Of a stretch of DNA of 64,000 bases, positions 37,259 through 49,378 are shown piece by piece; the stretch's first letter is position 1, and each line of letters starts with the position of its first letter. Both the position numbers and the translations under genes were made by a program. The stretch is from Campylobacter pinnipediorum subsp. pinnipediorum (GTDB lineage: Bacteria > Campylobacterota > Campylobacteria > Campylobacterales > Campylobacteraceae), in contig NZ_CP012546.1 of assembly GCF_002021925.1 (NCBI RefSeq), forward strand, positions 868,001 through 932,000, written 5' to 3'. The notes under the pieces were generated by a model. It did not search any database. It saw only the letters and a program-made list of their open reading frames with translations, and was not told the DNA's origin.

Positions 37259-38938
37259 TTATTCAAGTATCATATTATAGATCGCGGCACCTGCTGGAAC
37301 CATAGGTAAAACATTCTCAAAACGATCTATTGCTACATCTATAAAAGATATTTTATCACTATTTAAAGACTCTTTTAATGCTTTTTCAAATTCTTTCTTG
37401 TTTGTTACTCTAAAACCTATACCGCCAAAACTCTCAGATAGTTTTACAAAATCAGGCTGTATACTCAAATCTGTGTTTGAATATCTTTCTCCGTAAAAAA
37501 AGCTTTGCCATTGTCTTACCATTCCTAAAAAGTTATTGTTTAGTATAATATTTACAACTGGCTTGTTTTCCGCAACTGATGTCATAATCTCTTGTATATT
37601 CATCAAAATAGAGCCATCGCCTGTAAAGTTTATAACCGGAGCTTTGTCATTAACTGCACATTTTGCACCTAAAGCCGATGGAAGACCAAATCCCATAGTT
37701 CCCTGCCCTCCACTGGTTATAAATTGTCTTGGGTATCTAAAAGGGAAAAATTGAGCGACCCACATTTGATGTTGTCCAACATCTGTTGTAATAACAGCAT
37801 TTGAAGCAATTTGTGCCGTTTTTTGTATAACCCATTGAGGCTTTAAAACTTCATCACTATCTGTGAATTTTAAAGGTTGTAAAGTTTTATATCTAGTTAA
37901 AATCTCATGCCAAGACTTAAATTGATCGTTTGGTATGTTGATTTTGTTAAGCAACTCTTCTACAACGTTTTTAAGATCGCCGACAATTGGAAAATCAGCA
38001 TTTACTATCTTTGAGATAGAGCTAGGAACTATATCAACATGGATAATTTTCGCATTCTTTCCAAACTCATCAAGCTTTCCAGTAACCCTATCATCAAATC
38101 TAGCACCAAAAGCAATAATTAAATCACTTTCACTAAGTGCCATATTTGAAGCGTAGCTTCCGTGCATACCAGGCATTCCTAAATTTAACTCATCACTTGC
38201 ATCTAAAGTCCCAAGTGCCATAAGGGTTTGAACAGCAGGAATTCCTGTCTTTATAGAAAATTTTCTTATAGCTTTACTAGCTTCTGAGCTAATCGCACCA
38301 CCGCCTATATAAATCAAAGGTTTATGTGAGCTTTGTATAACTTCAATCGCTTTTTTTATCTGTTTTGGATCTCCTTTGTAAACAGGTTTATAGGTTGGCA
38401 TATTTATCTCTTTTAGATATTCAAATTTTCCAATGGCTGCGGTTACATCCTTTGGTATATCTATATGCACAGGTCCTTTTCTACCTGTTTTTGCTATATA
38501 AAATGCCTCTTTTAGTATCCTAGGAAGTTCACTTATGTCTTTAACTAAATAATTATGCTTAACACAGGGGCGAGAAATTCCAACAGCATCTATTTCTTGA
38601 AATGCATCAGTTCCAATGAGAGAGGTTGCAACTTGACCGCTAATAAGCACTAGTGGAATACTGTCAGAATATGCTGTAGCAAGTCCTGTTATGGCGTTTG
38701 TAAAACCAGGTCCACTTGTAACAAAAGCGACACCAACTTTACCGGATGCTCTAGCATATCCATCTGCTGCATGAACTGCGGCTTGTTCGTGGCGAGTCAA
38801 AATATGCTTAAAATATTTCTGCTTATAAGTTTCATCATATATATTTAATGCTGCACCACCAGGATAACCAAAAACAATCTCAACACCTTCAGCTTTTAAA
38901 GCTTCGCTTATCATTTGAGAACCATTTAACTCTCTCAT
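37259..38938 (-). CDS. ilvI: Acetolactate synthase large (catalytic) subunit
   Basis: 559 residues. The pyrimidine-domain glutamate lies in LTRHEQAAVHAADGYARA, FAD-binding elements occupy the middle, and the thiamine diphosphate motif is GDGSILMNIQEIMT. It makes acetolactate or acetohydroxybutyrate in valine, leucine and isoleucine synthesis. First gene of ilvI-ilvH-lpxD. Confidence 0.96.
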   Translation of the reverse strand: MRELNGSQMISEALKAEGVEIVFGYPGGAALNIYDETYKQKYFKHILTRHEQAAVHAADGYARASGKVGVAFVTSGPGFTNAITGLATAYSDSIPLVLISGQVATSLIGTDAFQEIDAVGISRPCVKHNYLVKDISELPRILKEAFYIAKTGRKGPVHIDIPKDVTAAIGKFEYLKEINMPTYKPVYKGDPKQIKKAIEVIQSSHKPLIYIGGGAISSEASKAIRKFSIKTGIPAVQTLMALGTLDASDELNLGMPGMHGSYASNMALSESDLIIAFGARFDDRVTGKLDEFGKNAKIIHVDIVPSSISKIVNADFPIVGDLKNVVEELLNKINIPNDQFKSWHEILTRYKTLQPLKFTDSDEVLKPQWVIQKTAQIASNAVITTDVGQHQMWVAQFFPFRYPRQFITSGGQGTMGFGLPSALGAKCAVNDKAPVINFTGDGSILMNIQEIMTSVAENKPVVNIILNNNFLGMVRQWQSFFYGERYSNTDLSIQPDFVKLSESFGGIGFRVTNKKEFEKALKESLNSDKISFIDVAIDRFENVLPMVPAGAAIYNMILE

Positions 38939-39087
38939 TATAACCCTTTAAAAAATTTGCATTATTATATCTTTATATGTTTTATTTTAAAAGTTTTTCG
39001 ATAATATTTTTTATTTTATTGTTAAAATTAAGTATAATAGTATAAAAATTACAACAAAAACTATAATTTTACATGTAAAGGGGAAAC

Positions 39088-40923
39088 ATGAAAACCAAAT
39101 TATTAACTTTAACGATAAGCTGTGTTCTAGCTGCTAATTTGTATGCTAATACAGGGGGAGGTATAAATGATATTTTAGACTCTACCCTTATTTTAAAACA
39201 AAAGGTAAAAGATGAGCGAGACGAAGTAAAAAAGGCTTTAACTTTGGTGTTCGAGGCTTCAACTAGTGCCAAAAACACAATAGAAGCTTTACAAAAAAGT
39301 AATGCAAATCCACAATTACTTTCTTATAAAAATGCTATACAAAATGCAATTACAGCAAATAAAGCCGCTACAGCAACATTTGAAGCAACAGATCCTAGTG
39401 ATATTGTTGAATTCGCAAACTTTACAGTTCAGTTTGCAGAAATTGCTACCTCGTACACAAATGAGGTTTTAAAAGCAGATAGTAAAATTACTGAAGAAAA
39501 TAAAACTAATTTAAGAAACAAAATAACTACTGCAAACGAAGCAAACCAAAAAGCAAAAGAACAAAAAGAAGTACTAAATAAAAAAATAAAAAATAGAAAA
39601 GAAATAGCAGAAGATATAAAAGAAAAAATAGAAAGCGCAAAAGCTAATGCTAACAAAGAGCAATTAGAAATTTTCAAAAATTTAGAAACTTTTCTAGAGC
39701 AATCAAACACAGCCTCAGCTTTAACAGAAAAAGATGACAAAGGCAATGATGGAGTAAAATCACTAGAAAACACATTAAATGATATACAAATCAAACAAGA
39801 TAGTATAAGTACAGACAAATATCTATCCGGATTAGCAAAAACACCGAATAAGGATAGTAAGATTGTTGATGTTTTTAAATTAGACAGCAAAGAAAGACAA
39901 GAAGTAGTTAATAATATAAAAAAATCTACAGAAGATATAGCAAATACAATATCTAAACAAATAAATTTCAATGAAAATATTTCTTTTTCAAATTCATTAC
40001 TTACACAAAACCGTGTAGTTTTGTTGTCATATCTAAACGATGATGATTTAAAATTAGCAAGGGCAATAAAAAGCATTGAAGGCAATTACTATGCAGATAA
40101 TACAACAGCGAATTTAATTAAAGATTATCAAGAAAAAACATCTAACTTATGGGCAAATGCTATAAAATCATATTCTAATTTTTCAGACAGCTATCAAAAA
40201 CAAAATATCATTACACTTGGAATTGATACAAAAATAGATGATTTTATATATGGATTTTATACATCTTATACAAGAGCAAATTTTAATACAAAAGAAACAT
40301 ATTTTAATTCTAAAAACTATAGTTTTGGAACATATCTTAACTATACAAATAGCCAGAATGAACTAAATTTAGATATGTCATTAACAAAATCCAAAAATGA
40401 ATTGTCAACAATGCTAAATTTCAATGGAGCGAATGTGAACAAAAATGGAAATTTTGATTCAAGCTCTATAAACGCAAACATTGACTATGGTTATGCTTTA
40501 AAAGCATATGATAGTTTATATATTAAACCATTTTTGGGATTTTCTTATATCAATACTCAAAATAAAGCTTTTGTTGAAAATGGTTTATTAGCATTTAAAT
40601 ATGGATCACAAACATATTCTACGCTCAGAGCAAAATTAGGAACAGAAATTAGATATTACAACAGCAGAGGATTTTTATATTTAAAACCTAGTATTTCAAA
40701 AGAAATTTACAATAAATTTAAAGATATAAAATTAAACTATGCAGGTATAAATGATAATATTTTAATAAAATCTGATGCAAAAAAAAGAGTTAATTTTGAG
40801 CTATTAAGTGGAGCGGATATAGACCTTAATGAATCATTTTCATTAAATATTAATTTTGGAACAAAAATTAATAAAAATTTAAAAAATTATATCGGAGGTG
40901 CTGGCTTAAGATATAAATTCTAA
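39088..40923 (+). CDS. Autotransporter-like surface protein with coiled-coil passenger
   Basis: 611 residues. A signal peptide ends at about residue 20 (cleavage near LYA). Residues about 25-330 are Lys/Glu/Asn-rich, strongly helical and probably coiled coil (KAKEQKEVLNKKIKNRKE), with no enzymatic motif. From about 345 an autotransporter barrel begins (LWANAIKSYSNF, then GIDTKIDDFIYGFYTSYTRA) and it ends in GGAGLRYKF, the terminal aromatic signature. It may act as an adhesin; the passenger looks unlike known families by eye. AAAGGGGAAAC precedes the ATG. Confidence 0.75.
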   Translation: MKTKLLTLTISCVLAANLYANTGGGINDILDSTLILKQKVKDERDEVKKALTLVFEASTSAKNTIEALQKSNANPQLLSYKNAIQNAITANKAATATFEATDPSDIVEFANFTVQFAEIATSYTNEVLKADSKITEENKTNLRNKITTANEANQKAKEQKEVLNKKIKNRKEIAEDIKEKIESAKANANKEQLEIFKNLETFLEQSNTASALTEKDDKGNDGVKSLENTLNDIQIKQDSISTDKYLSGLAKTPNKDSKIVDVFKLDSKERQEVVNNIKKSTEDIANTISKQINFNENISFSNSLLTQNRVVLLSYLNDDDLKLARAIKSIEGNYYADNTTANLIKDYQEKTSNLWANAIKSYSNFSDSYQKQNIITLGIDTKIDDFIYGFYTSYTRANFNTKETYFNSKNYSFGTYLNYTNSQNELNLDMSLTKSKNELSTMLNFNGANVNKNGNFDSSSINANIDYGYALKAYDSLYIKPFLGFSYINTQNKAFVENGLLAFKYGSQTYSTLRAKLGTEIRYYNSRGFLYLKPSISKEIYNKFKDIKLNYAGINDNILIKSDAKKRVNFELLSGADIDLNESFSLNINFGTKINKNLKNYIGGAGLRYKF

Positions 40924-41017
40924 TTATATTTTTTATTTATAATTATTATTTGTATTATAATTTTTTTATTCCTTGCGTGATATAATATAAAGTATAAATT
41001 CAAAAAAAGGATATATT

Positions 41018-43192
41018 ATTTTACGTCAAGGATTTTTTATTTTATCTATATGTTTTTTAGTTTATTTTGGTCTTTCCACGTTTTTTCCAACAGCTGATTT
41101 TGTGGGTATAGTTGGTAAAAATTTAGGAAAATGGAACTTAAAGCTTTTTGGTTTAGTATCTTACATTTATCCATTTATATTAATTTGTATAGTTAGTTTT
41201 AAATTTTATAAAATCAAAAAAATAGACATCGAGTTTTTGGAATTTACTTTTGGATTAATATTATTCTTTTTTGCTATATTAATGTTTCAAGCTATGGGAT
41301 TTAACGGCACAAACTCAGGTCTTATTGGAAGTGCTATAAACGACACACTAAGAAGCTTTATAGGAAAAATAGGCTCTTTTATAATTACCATTGGTATATT
41401 TATAATGTCTTTGGCTCTTATTTTTAGAGATAATATAATAGTCCTTATTAAAAAATCTTTTATAGATCCTACAAAAAATGTATTTAAAAATCAAAAATAT
41501 CACAAAGAGATAGAATACAAAGAAAATAATAAGCCTAAATCAAAAACAAAAGATGATATTATAGATACTCAAATAATACAAGATGATGATATAGTTGAAA
41601 CAGAAAATATAGTAGAAGAAGAAATACAAGAAGACAAAACAAATACAAATCAAGAAAAGACAGAAAAAGAGATACAAAAAACTCAAAAACAAGATACAAA
41701 AAACTCAAAAGTTGAGATACTTAACGAAGTTGTTGAAAATAAAAAATTACTAGATGAACTTGAAAAAGGAAAGATAGAAAAGCCAAAAGATTTTACATTA
41801 CCGTCTTTGAAATTTCTAGCTGATCCACCAAAAAGATCAAGTGGTGTAAACGAAGCTGAAATAGATCAAAAAATTTCTGATTTATTAGATAAACTTCATA
41901 AGTTTAAGATAGACGGAGATGTCGTTAGAACTTATACAGGACCTATAGTAACCACATTTGAGTTTAAGCCAGCTCCTCATATCAAAGTAAGTAAAATTTT
42001 AACACTGCAAGATGATTTAGCCATGGCCTTAAAAGCTCAAACTATCAGGATACAAGCACCTGTGCCAGGAAAAGATGTAGTTGGTATAGAAGTTCCGAAT
42101 AAAAATACAGAAACAATATATCTAAAAGAGATTTTAGATAGCGAAATTTACAAAAATGCAAGCTCACCTTTAACTATGGCTTTAGGAAAAGATATAGTAG
42201 GTGCTCCTTTTATAACAGACCTTAAAAAACTTCCTCATCTACTTATAGCAGGAACCACAGGAAGCGGAAAAAGTGTTGGTATAAATGCTATGCTTTTAAG
42301 TCTACTTTACAGAAATAGTCCACAAACATTAAGACTTATGATGATAGATCCAAAAATGCTTGAGTTTAGTATATATAATGATATTCCACATTTATTAACA
42401 CCTGTTATAACACAAGCAAAACAGGCTATAACAGCACTTTCAAATATGGTCGCAGAAATGGAAAGAAGATATACAGTAATGAGCCATACACGCACCAAAA
42501 ATATTGAAAGCTATAACGAAAAGATGAAAAAAGAAGGCGGAGAGCAATTTCCATATATCGTTGTTATTATAGATGAATTGGCGGACTTGATGATGACAAG
42601 CGGTAAAGATGTAGAGCTTTATATAGGTCGTTTGGCTCAGATGGCGAGAGCTAGTGGCATACACCTTATAGTGGCAACACAAAGACCTAGTGTTGATGTT
42701 GTAACAGGTCTTATAAAGGCAAACTTACCAAGTCGTATAAGCTATAGAGTTGGTCAAAAAATAGATAGTAAAGTTATTATTGATCAAATGGGAGCAGAAA
42801 GCTTGCTTGGGCGTGGGGATATGCTATTTACTCCTCCTGGAAGTCCTGGTATCATTCGTCTTCATGCACCTTTTACAAGCGAAAAAGAGATAGAAACTAT
42901 TGTAGAGTTTTTAAAATCTCAACAAAGTGTTATGTACGATGAAAGATTTTTACAAGAAAGTGGTTCTAGTTCTAGTGATAATCAAGCTAATGATGGTGTT
43001 ATAGCAGGCGAACTTGATCCACTTTTTGAATCAGCAAAAGAGATAATTTTAACAGAACAAAAAACATCTATAAGTTACCTTCAAAGAAGACTTGGTGTTG
43101 GATATAATAGATCAGCAAATATAATAGAACAAATGGAAAAAATGGGTATTTTAAGCGGAGTAAATTCTAAAGGACAAAGGGAAATTTTATAA
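41018..43192 (+). CDS. ftsK: DNA translocase FtsK
   Basis: About 724 residues if translation begins at ATT 41018; the first standard in-frame start is GTG at 41102 (696 residues). I prefer the upstream start because the frame is open, encodes a good first transmembrane helix (GFFILSICFLVYFGLSTFF), and GGA lies six bases before the ATT. Four membrane helices, an acidic Gln/Lys linker (about 155-240), then the motor: Walker A LIAGTTGSGKSVGINAM, Walker B VVIIDELADLMM, and a C-terminal gamma winged helix (ISYLQRRLGVGYNRSANIIEQME). It pumps chromosomal DNA at the division septum toward XerH-dif resolution. Confidence 0.88.
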   Translation: MLRQGFFILSICFLVYFGLSTFFPTADFVGIVGKNLGKWNLKLFGLVSYIYPFILICIVSFKFYKIKKIDIEFLEFTFGLILFFFAILMFQAMGFNGTNSGLIGSAINDTLRSFIGKIGSFIITIGIFIMSLALIFRDNIIVLIKKSFIDPTKNVFKNQKYHKEIEYKENNKPKSKTKDDIIDTQIIQDDDIVETENIVEEEIQEDKTNTNQEKTEKEIQKTQKQDTKNSKVEILNEVVENKKLLDELEKGKIEKPKDFTLPSLKFLADPPKRSSGVNEAEIDQKISDLLDKLHKFKIDGDVVRTYTGPIVTTFEFKPAPHIKVSKILTLQDDLAMALKAQTIRIQAPVPGKDVVGIEVPNKNTETIYLKEILDSEIYKNASSPLTMALGKDIVGAPFITDLKKLPHLLIAGTTGSGKSVGINAMLLSLLYRNSPQTLRLMMIDPKMLEFSIYNDIPHLLTPVITQAKQAITALSNMVAEMERRYTVMSHTRTKNIESYNEKMKKEGGEQFPYIVVIIDELADLMMTSGKDVELYIGRLAQMARASGIHLIVATQRPSVDVVTGLIKANLPSRISYRVGQKIDSKVIIDQMGAESLLGRGDMLFTPPGSPGIIRLHAPFTSEKEIETIVEFLKSQQSVMYDERFLQESGSSSSDNQANDGVIAGELDPLFESAKEIILTEQKTSISYLQRRLGVGYNRSANIIEQMEKMGILSGVNSKGQREIL

Positions 43193-43198
43193 AGTAGT

Positions 43199-43235
43199 AG
43201 CTAATAGCCTTGAAATTTGCTATTAGCTTTTTTTA
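43199..43235 (+). terminator. ftsK terminator
   Basis: Perfect 10-bp stem AGCTAATAGC / GCTATTAGCT (43199-43208 and 43219-43228) followed by seven T, immediately after the ftsK stop. It lies between convergent genes and may serve both. Confidence 0.8.
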
Positions 43236-43730
43236 TTTTTCAGTGGTAATCAGTCTTTCTAAAATATATTGTTCAAGCTCTTTTTTTGAAATATCATTTT
43301 TTATAGCTTCTTGATAAATAAAATCTACTTTGTCTGAGTATTTTTCATAAGAAAAATATGGAAAATGAACATTCCAAGCCTTTTTTATAAGCTCTATATT
43401 TATCTCTTTCCTAGCCCAAATTTTAAACACATCAAACCCTATAAATATTATAGCTGTAACAATAGCTGTTCCTATTATAGAGATGTGAGAATCAAGCTTA
43501 GCTAAAGAATGATGTGTCACGAGCAATATAGGAAGAAAAATAACAGCACATAAAATCCCATAAACTTGATATGTTTTTAAGTGATTAAATCTAAAATTTA
43601 GTCTAGAATCATCTATCAGCATATTATCTTTATAAAGGCTATTTGCTTCAAGTAAATCGCGAAGCAAAATAGGTTTTTTTGAGACTATAAAAATTTTGTC
43701 TAATATCTTTTCTTTTAAATTTTGTTTCAT
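43233..43730 (-). CDS. Small membrane protein with two helices, unknown
   Basis: About 165 residues from the ATG at 43730 (a TTG at 43739 is the alternative). Two adjacent helices (YGILCAVIFLPILLVTH and IIGTAIVTAIIFIGFDVF) are flanked by charged cytoplasmic regions. No family recognised. It converges on ftsK and shares the terminator region. Confidence 0.6.
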   Translation of the reverse strand: MKQNLKEKILDKIFIVSKKPILLRDLLEANSLYKDNMLIDDSRLNFRFNHLKTYQVYGILCAVIFLPILLVTHHSLAKLDSHISIIGTAIVTAIIFIGFDVFKIWARKEINIELIKKAWNVHFPYFSYEKYSDKVDFIYQEAIKNDISKKELEQYILERLITTEK

Positions 43731-43811
43731 TTTTATCAACTTACTTTTTTTATTTATTTTTTGAGATTATATCAAAAAATTTGATAAAATTACTAAAAAA
43801 AGGAATTAACA

Positions 43812-44678
43812 ATGGGTAACTTACCAGAAAAAATAGTATTTATAAATGGTGAATATAAAAACTCAGATGAAGCAAAAGTTAGTGTTTTTGATAGGGGTTT
43901 TATATTTGGAGATGGAATATATGAAGTTGTGCCGGTAATAAATTTTCACCTAGTTGACAAAGATGATTTTTGGGAAAGATTTAATAAAAGTCTTGGAGAG
44001 ATAAATATAAAATTACCATACACAAAAGAAGAATTTGAAGAAATATTAACAAATATAATAGAAAAAAACAGCCTTAATGAAGGCGGTATTTATATGCAAA
44101 TAACAAGGGGCGTAGCTCCTAGAAGTTTTGAGTTTATCAAAGATTTACAACCAACTGTATTTGTATTTTGTTATAAAACTAATATAATAAATCATGAATA
44201 TGCAAAAACAGGTATAACGCTTGCGAGTGTTGATGATATAAGATGGAAAAGAAGAGATATAAAGTCTATCTCATTACTTGCACAATGCTATGCAAAAAAT
44301 AGAGCCGTTCAAAATGGAGCATTTGAAGGCATAATGGTAGAAAACGGGTTTGTTAGTGAGGGTTGTAGTTCAAGCGTATTTATAATCAAAAACGACAAAT
44401 TAATAACAAAAGCCTTATCAAATGCAATACTTCCGGGCATAAGAAGAAAAGTTTTGCTTGAGCTTGCTAAAAAAATTGGACTTAAGATAGAGCTTAGAAA
44501 TTTTACACTTGATGAAGTATATGAAGCCGATGAAGTTTTTATATCCGCTGCTACATTAATACTACTTCCAGCCATAAAAGTTGATAACATAGAGATAAAC
44601 AATTCAAAAATAGGAGAATATTCTAAAAAATTAAGAGAGTTATACGCTAAAAAACTAATCAATGAAGCAGATAAATAA
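43812..44678 (+). CDS. D-amino acid aminotransferase (class IV PLP enzyme)
   Basis: 288 residues. VSVFDRGFIFGDGIYEVVPV is the class IV N-terminal signature; the PLP lysine lies in RRDIKSISLLAQ; EGCSSSVFII and EVFISAATLILLPAIKVD follow the D-alanine aminotransferase pattern rather than IlvE. It would interconvert D-alanine and D-glutamate for peptidoglycan. The exact substrate cannot be fixed from sequence. AAAGGA precedes the ATG, and a strong hairpin follows the stop. Confidence 0.85.
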   Translation: MGNLPEKIVFINGEYKNSDEAKVSVFDRGFIFGDGIYEVVPVINFHLVDKDDFWERFNKSLGEINIKLPYTKEEFEEILTNIIEKNSLNEGGIYMQITRGVAPRSFEFIKDLQPTVFVFCYKTNIINHEYAKTGITLASVDDIRWKRRDIKSISLLAQCYAKNRAVQNGAFEGIMVENGFVSEGCSSSVFIIKNDKLITKALSNAILPGIRRKVLLELAKKIGLKIELRNFTLDEVYEADEVFISAATLILLPAIKVDNIEINNSKIGEYSKKLRELYAKKLINEADK

Positions 44679-44706
44679 AATAAGATGAGAAAAATCTCAT
44701 CTTATT
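44679..44706. terminator. Bidirectional terminator between convergent genes
   Basis: Perfect 12-bp stem AATAAGATGAGA / TCTCATCTTATT with a four-A loop, followed by ATTTT on the plus strand and AATTT-rich sequence on the minus. It lies between the aminotransferase and the AsmA-like gene. Confidence 0.75.
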
Positions 44707-44713
44707 ATTTTAA

Positions 44714-47266
44714 TTAAAATAGTCCTTTAAGAAGACCTTTTACAACATCCTTTGTTCCACCATCTTTACCATCATTACCTAGGTTTTTATCAATTAGTTT
44801 ATCAAGACCTTTTAAGGCTTTTTCTTTTAGATAATCAGAGCTAATTGAGTATTTAGGCTGTTTGCTAGTGCCTTTAATGTCTATTTTGGCATCTGTTTTT
44901 TCATATCTAAACTCAACAGGTATATCTATAGCATCTGTCAATGTGTTTAGCTTAGCATCTTTTGATTTTATACTGCTTCTTTGAGCTTCTAAATCCATAT
45001 CAAAATTTACCAAGCCTTTGTTTATAGTGCCTTTTACATATCCGTCTTTATAAACTTCTGTTGTTATATCTCTAGCTGTAAATGTCTTTAAGGTATTTGT
45101 AAAGTTATTGGCTACCAACCTACCCTCATTTATATTTAGGTTGAAATTACCTTTTTGAGATAAAACATTATAATCAAACTTAGCGTCACCTACTCCATTA
45201 TAAAAATTATCCATGCCAAGCATATCAGTAAGACCTTTAAATGCAAACTTATTTAAAGTAGCATTTAACAAATTATCTTTAAACTTAGCATCTAATTTTC
45301 CATCAAATATATCAGATGTTGCTGTTATATCCATCTGATTGTTTTTCATTTTAGCATTAACTAAAACATCAACAGCACCAAATAGCTCTTTTTCTGTTAA
45401 AAATTTAAGATTTCTTAAATCAGCTATATTGATTTTTAAGTTTGAATCCAATGTATTATTATTTATATCAAAATTTCCATTTATCTCTTTTGCATTTACA
45501 AAATCACTAAGTACATTTGCATTAAATTTAGCTATACTTTTTGATATATCTACATTTGCTTTTGCACTAAATTTGGCATTTGCTGGGAATTTTTTCTCTA
45601 AAAACTCACTCATATTTTTTTGCATAAAGCTACCATTTTCAGCCGTAAAGATAACACTACCATTTAAATTTTTAACATCTATAGAATCAAGTTTTGCTTC
45701 TAAATTTAATGTCGCATCAGCTAAAGGCTTCATGCCAGCAAATGAAAATAAATCCCTAAGAGCAAGTTTTGTAAGTTTAGCATCAACCTTGCCATCTTTA
45801 AGTCCAGCATTGATATCTCCGCCGATAGCTTTTCCATTTACATTAAGCTCACTTAAAGCCATATTTTTTAATTTTATATTTCCGTTAAGATTTACATTAC
45901 CGCTAAGGTTGACACCAACTATCTTTTCAAATTTAGCCAAATCAGAGACTTCAAGATTAAAAATACTATCCATATTGCCTTTATCTATTGCAAAAACACC
46001 TTTTACATTTTTTAAACTTAAAAGGTCGCTAAATAAGTTTGTATCAAAATTTACAATAGAATCTTTTATATCAGCTTTTGATTCAAGGCTGAAATCAACA
46101 CCATTTTTGATATCAAAACCACTCATTTGTTTTAACTCAACAGGATGTAATTTTCCATCTTTTGTATTTAACCCTAAATTACCGCTTATATTCTTTACAT
46201 CATTTATATTATTTATAACCGCATTTCCATTTATAGTAGCACTAGCAAAAGCTGGCTGTGAAGCAAGTTTTAATAGCTCATTAAGTTTTATTTGATTTAT
46301 TGTAGCTTTTACTTTATTATCTTTTAAATTTGCTATGATATTTCCACCAAAGCCATTTATCTTTGTATTTAGTGTTTCTAGCTTATCATTGTCTAAAATC
46401 AAATTACCATCAGCACTTAAGCTACCATTTAATTTTTGCTTTATTATAGGCTCAAGGTTAGCAAGATCATCTACGTTAAAACCAAAATCGCTACTTAATT
46501 TTAGATTTTTCAAATTATAATGTGTATTTTTGGTATCAGCTGTCGCAACAGGGGTTATAAATATACTTTTAAGATTTACATCATCATTTTTAATCTCAGC
46601 ATTAAAAGCACCTTTGAAATAAAAATTCTTAGGCAATGTGATGTTAAAATCTTTTAAAACGGTGCCATTGTTTACAATACCATCATAAATTTCTATCTTG
46701 GCATCACCATCTCTATTTCCATTTTCATCTTTAATATCAGCTATTAAATCAACATATCCTTTTGCATATTCTGGCTGCTTTGCTAGCACCAAAGCCTCAG
46801 CTATATTAAGTTTTCTAGCATCTACTTTTGCAGTAAAAGGTTTAAGATCCTTTATATTTGTTAAAAAACTTAAATTTGAACCAAGCAAATCACCAGCACC
46901 ATTTACATCAAAGTCCTTAACAGCACCTTTGGCTTTTCCTTTTAATGATATCGGCTTTTGTAAATTTATATTCGCACTTTTTAAATTACTCGCTAAAATA
47001 GCATAGTCTATATCAAATTTTTGAGAAAATATAGATAAACTACCGTGAGCATTAAAATTAATCTCATCATTTACATTAGCTTTAATATCCAAGCTACTCA
47101 TATCAAGACTAAATTTAGCAAATTTAACCTCAAAACCACTTTTTTCTTTTATAACTTTTTCAAGATAATTAGAAACTATTCCGTTACCAAACCCAGTAAA
47201 AGCTATAGTATAAACACCTAAAAATAGCAGAAGTAATACTCCTACAACATAAGCTAAAATTTTCAT
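44714..47266 (-). CDS. AsmA/TamB-like envelope protein
   Basis: 850 residues with one N-terminal membrane helix (ILAYVVGVLLLLFLGVYTIAF) and then a long run of repeating beta-strand units (patterns such as DINAGLKDGKVDAKLTKLAL and GNVNLNGNIKLKNMALSE), typical of AsmA-like bridge proteins with a beta-taco groove. Such proteins span the periplasm and move phospholipid to the outer membrane or tune outer-membrane assembly. The C-terminus carries KGTINKGLVNFDMDLEAQRS and PVEFRYEKTDAKIDIKGTSK, as in AsmA. Single gene, GGAG before ATG. Confidence 0.75.
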   Translation of the reverse strand: MKILAYVVGVLLLLFLGVYTIAFTGFGNGIVSNYLEKVIKEKSGFEVKFAKFSLDMSSLDIKANVNDEINFNAHGSLSIFSQKFDIDYAILASNLKSANINLQKPISLKGKAKGAVKDFDVNGAGDLLGSNLSFLTNIKDLKPFTAKVDARKLNIAEALVLAKQPEYAKGYVDLIADIKDENGNRDGDAKIEIYDGIVNNGTVLKDFNITLPKNFYFKGAFNAEIKNDDVNLKSIFITPVATADTKNTHYNLKNLKLSSDFGFNVDDLANLEPIIKQKLNGSLSADGNLILDNDKLETLNTKINGFGGNIIANLKDNKVKATINQIKLNELLKLASQPAFASATINGNAVINNINDVKNISGNLGLNTKDGKLHPVELKQMSGFDIKNGVDFSLESKADIKDSIVNFDTNLFSDLLSLKNVKGVFAIDKGNMDSIFNLEVSDLAKFEKIVGVNLSGNVNLNGNIKLKNMALSELNVNGKAIGGDINAGLKDGKVDAKLTKLALRDLFSFAGMKPLADATLNLEAKLDSIDVKNLNGSVIFTAENGSFMQKNMSEFLEKKFPANAKFSAKANVDISKSIAKFNANVLSDFVNAKEINGNFDINNNTLDSNLKINIADLRNLKFLTEKELFGAVDVLVNAKMKNNQMDITATSDIFDGKLDAKFKDNLLNATLNKFAFKGLTDMLGMDNFYNGVGDAKFDYNVLSQKGNFNLNINEGRLVANNFTNTLKTFTARDITTEVYKDGYVKGTINKGLVNFDMDLEAQRSSIKSKDAKLNTLTDAIDIPVEFRYEKTDAKIDIKGTSKQPKYSISSDYLKEKALKGLDKLIDKNLGNDGKDGGTKDVVKGLLKGLF

Positions 47267-47378
47267 TTTACTCCTTTCATTTAATGTATTAACATCATTA
47301 AAGTTTAGTCTAGTAGACTAAATATATTTAATAAATTATCGTTAAATATTGACTTTAACGAAAAAAAATGATAATATT

Positions 47379-47405
47379 TCATCACTCAAAAATAAAGAGT
47401 GCTAA
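47379..47405. promoter_or_regulatory. CIRCE operator upstream of groES-groEL
   Basis: TCATCACTC, nine bases, GAGTGCTAA: the right arm is perfect and the left arm has two mismatches to the CIRCE consensus TTAGCACTC-N9-GAGTGCTAA. It lies 32 bp before the groES ATG. HrcA repressor binding and heat induction are the known role of this element. Confidence 0.85.
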
Positions 47406-47436
47406 AAATTAAAAAATAAACCAAAAAGGATGAATT

Positions 47437-49346
<1,910 letters not shown>

Positions 49347-49378
49347 TTAAAACATCAAAACCAAAAAAACACTCTTTA

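Noticed and set aside
39429-40085. Minus-strand 218-codon frame opposite the coiled-coil autotransporter
   Set aside because: Mirror frame of Lys/Glu-rich coding sequence; it has no conserved motif, and the plus gene has a signal peptide and barrel.
45339-46295. Long plus-strand open frame (318 codons) within the AsmA-like region
   Set aside because: It is antisense to a well-supported 850-residue gene, has Ser/Phe-rich composition typical of reverse frames of Lys/Asn/Asp-rich coding DNA, and no ribosome-binding site.
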